Positions 61,451 to 64,000 of a DNA stretch of 64,000 bases are shown here, one piece after another. The notes below the pieces were generated by a model. The model did no database searches. It saw only the letters and a list, made by a program, of their open reading frames with translations, and had not been told where the DNA came from. The stretch spans positions 27,108,764-27,172,763 of the forward strand of contig NC_081146.1 in the NCBI RefSeq assembly GCF_958295425.1, in the 5' to 3' direction. Origin of the DNA: Solea solea (taxonomy: Eukaryota; Chordata; Actinopteri; Pleuronectiformes; Soleidae). The position numbers were made by a program, and so were the translations under genes. Positions within the stretch are counted from its first letter, which is position 1; every line of letters begins with the position of its first letter.

Positions 61451-63103
61451 TCACGGGTTGTTCTGGGTGGAGGTTTCCTCCCTTTTTTCATTGGAAATGA
61501 TTTGAAATGACTTCAGTGACATAGTGATGGTGAGATAATAACAATAAAGAGCACATGGTAACATCCTTGTTATTGTTGCTTTTATTGTGTCCCAGTATTT
61601 TCACACAGGTGAAAGAGTGTGTCACCCTTTCATTGGTACAATCCGAACACAGATAAACTGTTAATGTTCAACCTTTTTCGCTTGTGTGTGCTGCAGGTGT
61701 TTTCTTAGGTCAGTAGTACAGAGGGTTCTACACAGAAATAAAACTACTGCTGCTGATAAACTGAGACAATATCTGCTCTGTACTTATGTCTGAAAGACAA
61801 CATGTTTACAGTCGACGGATTCACAGCTAACCAATCAGAGCGAGTGTTGTTGAAACATTTAACATTTAATGGCTGTATTATAAGATTTAAGATTTACAAG
61901 TATTTGTTTCGATTAATCAAAATCAAACTACTGTATTCAATACGTGAGTAATGAGTAATTATTGTAAATGAAATGATTCAGATACTGAGAAATGCATCAG
62001 TTCTGCTCTTAGATATTTTTGGATTGAACAAAAAAACATATGTTTTCTCAAAGGTTCAATCCAAAAAAAGCTGAGAAGTTGAGAGTCCGCACTTTAATCA
62101 ATCAATCTTAATTGTTTCATTTAAAATTCATCGTGGTGGTGTACAGAGGCAACATGATAAAAAGTGCATTTCTCCCCGAATATGTAACTTCCTGTATGTT
62201 CACGTCTGTGGCAGAAAGTTAAGAATCACCACTCAAACATGTGCTTTATCTCTCTTTGAGGGAAATAAACAGAGAGACTAACAAAACAAAAACATAACCT
62301 CCATACATGACACGACATTTGATATTTATCATCTATTATTTTAGGGCTGCAATGATTAAAAATAATGAGTGATTTAAAACTAAGTCCGGCACAAATTTAA
62401 ACAAGATAGTTTGGTGTATAGGTAAAATGTAAGGGAACAGTTTTAAAGTTAATGGTAATAAATGCACTTAAATCAATAGTCTTCTAATTCAGTGGTGTAT
62501 GTTTGGACAATGACAATTGTATTGTTAGCACTACCTCAACTGACCACTAGATGGCAAGGTGCCTTCACCTAAAAACCTCAAAACCCATGATGAGACCACC
62601 ATAATTCCATAAACACAAATAATTGACTCAATTAAACACTAAGCAAGTAAACAACAACAACAACAACAACAACAATATAACTGTAATGCAAATGATACAG
62701 TTTAGGTGAAATTGAGAATCATAATCATAATAATCATCAATGAATGACATGAATTCCCAATCCCCTCAAATATTCTGGTGCACTGATGACAACAGAATGG
62801 AATGAATGTTTAAATGTATATAAAAGTTTGGTTGGTGACCTTTGTTTCTAAAGCTGGGGGAAAAAATGAAAATTTGGGGTAGAAAAACTTAATAAAATAT
62901 AAAATGCAAGACAATGGGATTTTAACGAGAATAAAAATAAAATTGGATAAAAGACTCGTGAAAAGTAACATAAAAATGAAATAAAATAACAGAGGATGAA
63001 GTGGGATTTCTTTCCTTCTTTGTTAAGTGTGGTTGTATGAGGACACTGTTGTATGTTTGAGGACACATTACTACACTGTACAGATGCAGGGACACAAAGA
63101 TAA
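61451..63103. other. AT-rich region upstream of lsr
   Basis: No gene found. It contains a short CAA run (about 62652-62675) and a short ATC/AAT-rich patch. Otherwise plain. Confidence 0.3.
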
Positions 63104-63254
63104 TGAAAATAACTAGTACCGCGCGCGGTTCTGAACGGGTTCGAGCCGACCCACGCGGGTCGCCGTGTGCCACGGCTCCCCGCGTGCCTCGCGCTCTCAC
63201 CCGTTCATTCACCGCGCGCGGTACTAGTTATTTTCAGTACTAGTTATTTTCAGC
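63104..63254. repeat. GC-rich foldback (long inverted repeat)
   Basis: A 26-base arm (63104-63129, GCGCGCGGT at its inner end) is exactly reversed at 63211-63236, and a second partial match (TGAACGGGT against ACCCGTTCA) extends the stem. The loop itself has two smaller hairpins. The outer 18 bases of the right arm are directly repeated at 63237-63254. Confidence 0.9.
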
Positions 63255-64000
63255 GGCGTCCCCGCGCATGACGATCCAAATTTCGGGGGGGATCGGGCAA
63301 CGTATGGCAAAGTTATAGGGCACTTCCTGTTTAAAATGGCCCACTTCCTGTTCGGTCAAATGCGCGTCCGTAAACGTGTTCAGGGAAGTTCCCTTGTCTT
63401 ACATATCAAGTTTTGTTCAGATCGGACAATCTTAGAGTTTACTTCCTGTTTCGGGCATTCCACTTCCTGTTGGGAGGTCATCTTTTGCAGACATGCTCAG
63501 GACAGGTCCCTGGTGTCACATATAAGGTTTCGTGCAGATCGGACAACGTACGGCAAAGTTAGAGGGCACTTCCTGTTTAAAATGGCCGACTTCCTGTTCG
63601 GTCAACGGCGTCTCCGTAAACATGTTCAGGGAAGGTCCAGTAACTCACATATCTAGTTTCGTGTCAATCGGACAATGTAAGACTTTACTTCCTGTTTCGG
63701 GCGTTCCACTTCCTGTAGGGAGGTGACCTTTTACGGACATGTTGAGGAATGGTCTGGGGTCCCACATACTAAGTTTCAAGTGGATACAACAATCCCTGTT
63801 GGAGCAGCATCAAAAACTATAAATGTAATTCTGTCTGCTGTCACCAGGGGGCGCTGTATTTGAAAATGAATATTTTCATATAGATGTGTTCAGGGCCGGA
63901 CTGTCATCAATCCTTGCAAGTTTGGTTCAGATCGGACCAGGATTGGCAAAGTTGTAACAGTTTGTTTTTTTAGAATTTTCTACCACCACCAGGAGGTGCT
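63255..64000. repeat. Complex repeat with 246-bp tandem period and ETS-type motifs
   Basis: Two units, offset by 246 bases, are seen from about 63290 to about 63780, with a related remnant to the window end. Eight copies of ACTTCCTGT occur, four per unit. Confidence 0.85.

Overview
The window is vertebrate nuclear DNA, almost certainly from a teleost fish. Its genes have GT/AG introns, it holds a tandem OlfC (V2R-type) olfactory receptor cluster, and it is full of typical fish repeats: Tc1, hAT, CACTA/EnSpm, RTE/Rex3-like and L2-like relics, tRNA-derived SINEs and long CA/TA/ATC microsatellites. I see no bacterial-type operons, CRISPR arrays, rRNA or convincing tRNA genes.

Layout. (1) 1-10.2 kb, plus strand: two tandem OlfC genes. 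The first is cut by the window edge and only its 7TM exon remains. The second can be assembled from nine exons into an open 886-codon frame. (2) 10.2-13.6 kb: repeat-rich spacer with hAT and Tc1 relics. (3) 13.6-19.3 kb, minus: a nine-exon, 722-aa Siglec-family inhibitory receptor, best read as cd22. (4) 19.7-25.6 kb: a 5.9-kb CACTA-like transposon carrying a decayed multi-exon cargo gene. (5) 25.6-30.3 kb: spacer with repeats. (6) 30.3-38.6 kb, minus: mag (myelin-associated glycoprotein), assembled from nine coding exons to 625 aa, with a second possible C-terminus made by reading through the last donor. (7) 38.6-51.7 kb: microsatellites, a LINE relic, and possible non-coding 5' exons of mag. 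(8) 51.7-61.2 kb, minus: lsr (lipolysis-stimulated lipoprotein receptor, angulin-1), eleven exons, 626 aa. (9) 61.2-64 kb: the lsr promoter side, a GC-rich foldback and a 246-bp tandem repeat studded with ETS-type motifs.

The order lsr-mag-cd22, all on one strand, matches the order LSR-(USF2-HAMP)-MAG-CD22 on human chromosome 19q13. That supports the gene names and suggests an old linkage; no usf2 or hamp exons were recognised between lsr and mag. Functionally, MAG and CD22 are sialic-acid-binding Ig receptors of glia and B cells, LSR organises tricellular junctions and takes up lipoprotein, and the OlfC genes are olfactory amino-acid-type receptors. They are neighbours, not a pathway.

All exon models were made by hand from splice sites, reading phase and remembered family features. 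Each of the four complete models gives a total length divisible by three with compatible phases at every junction. No alignment or database search was run.
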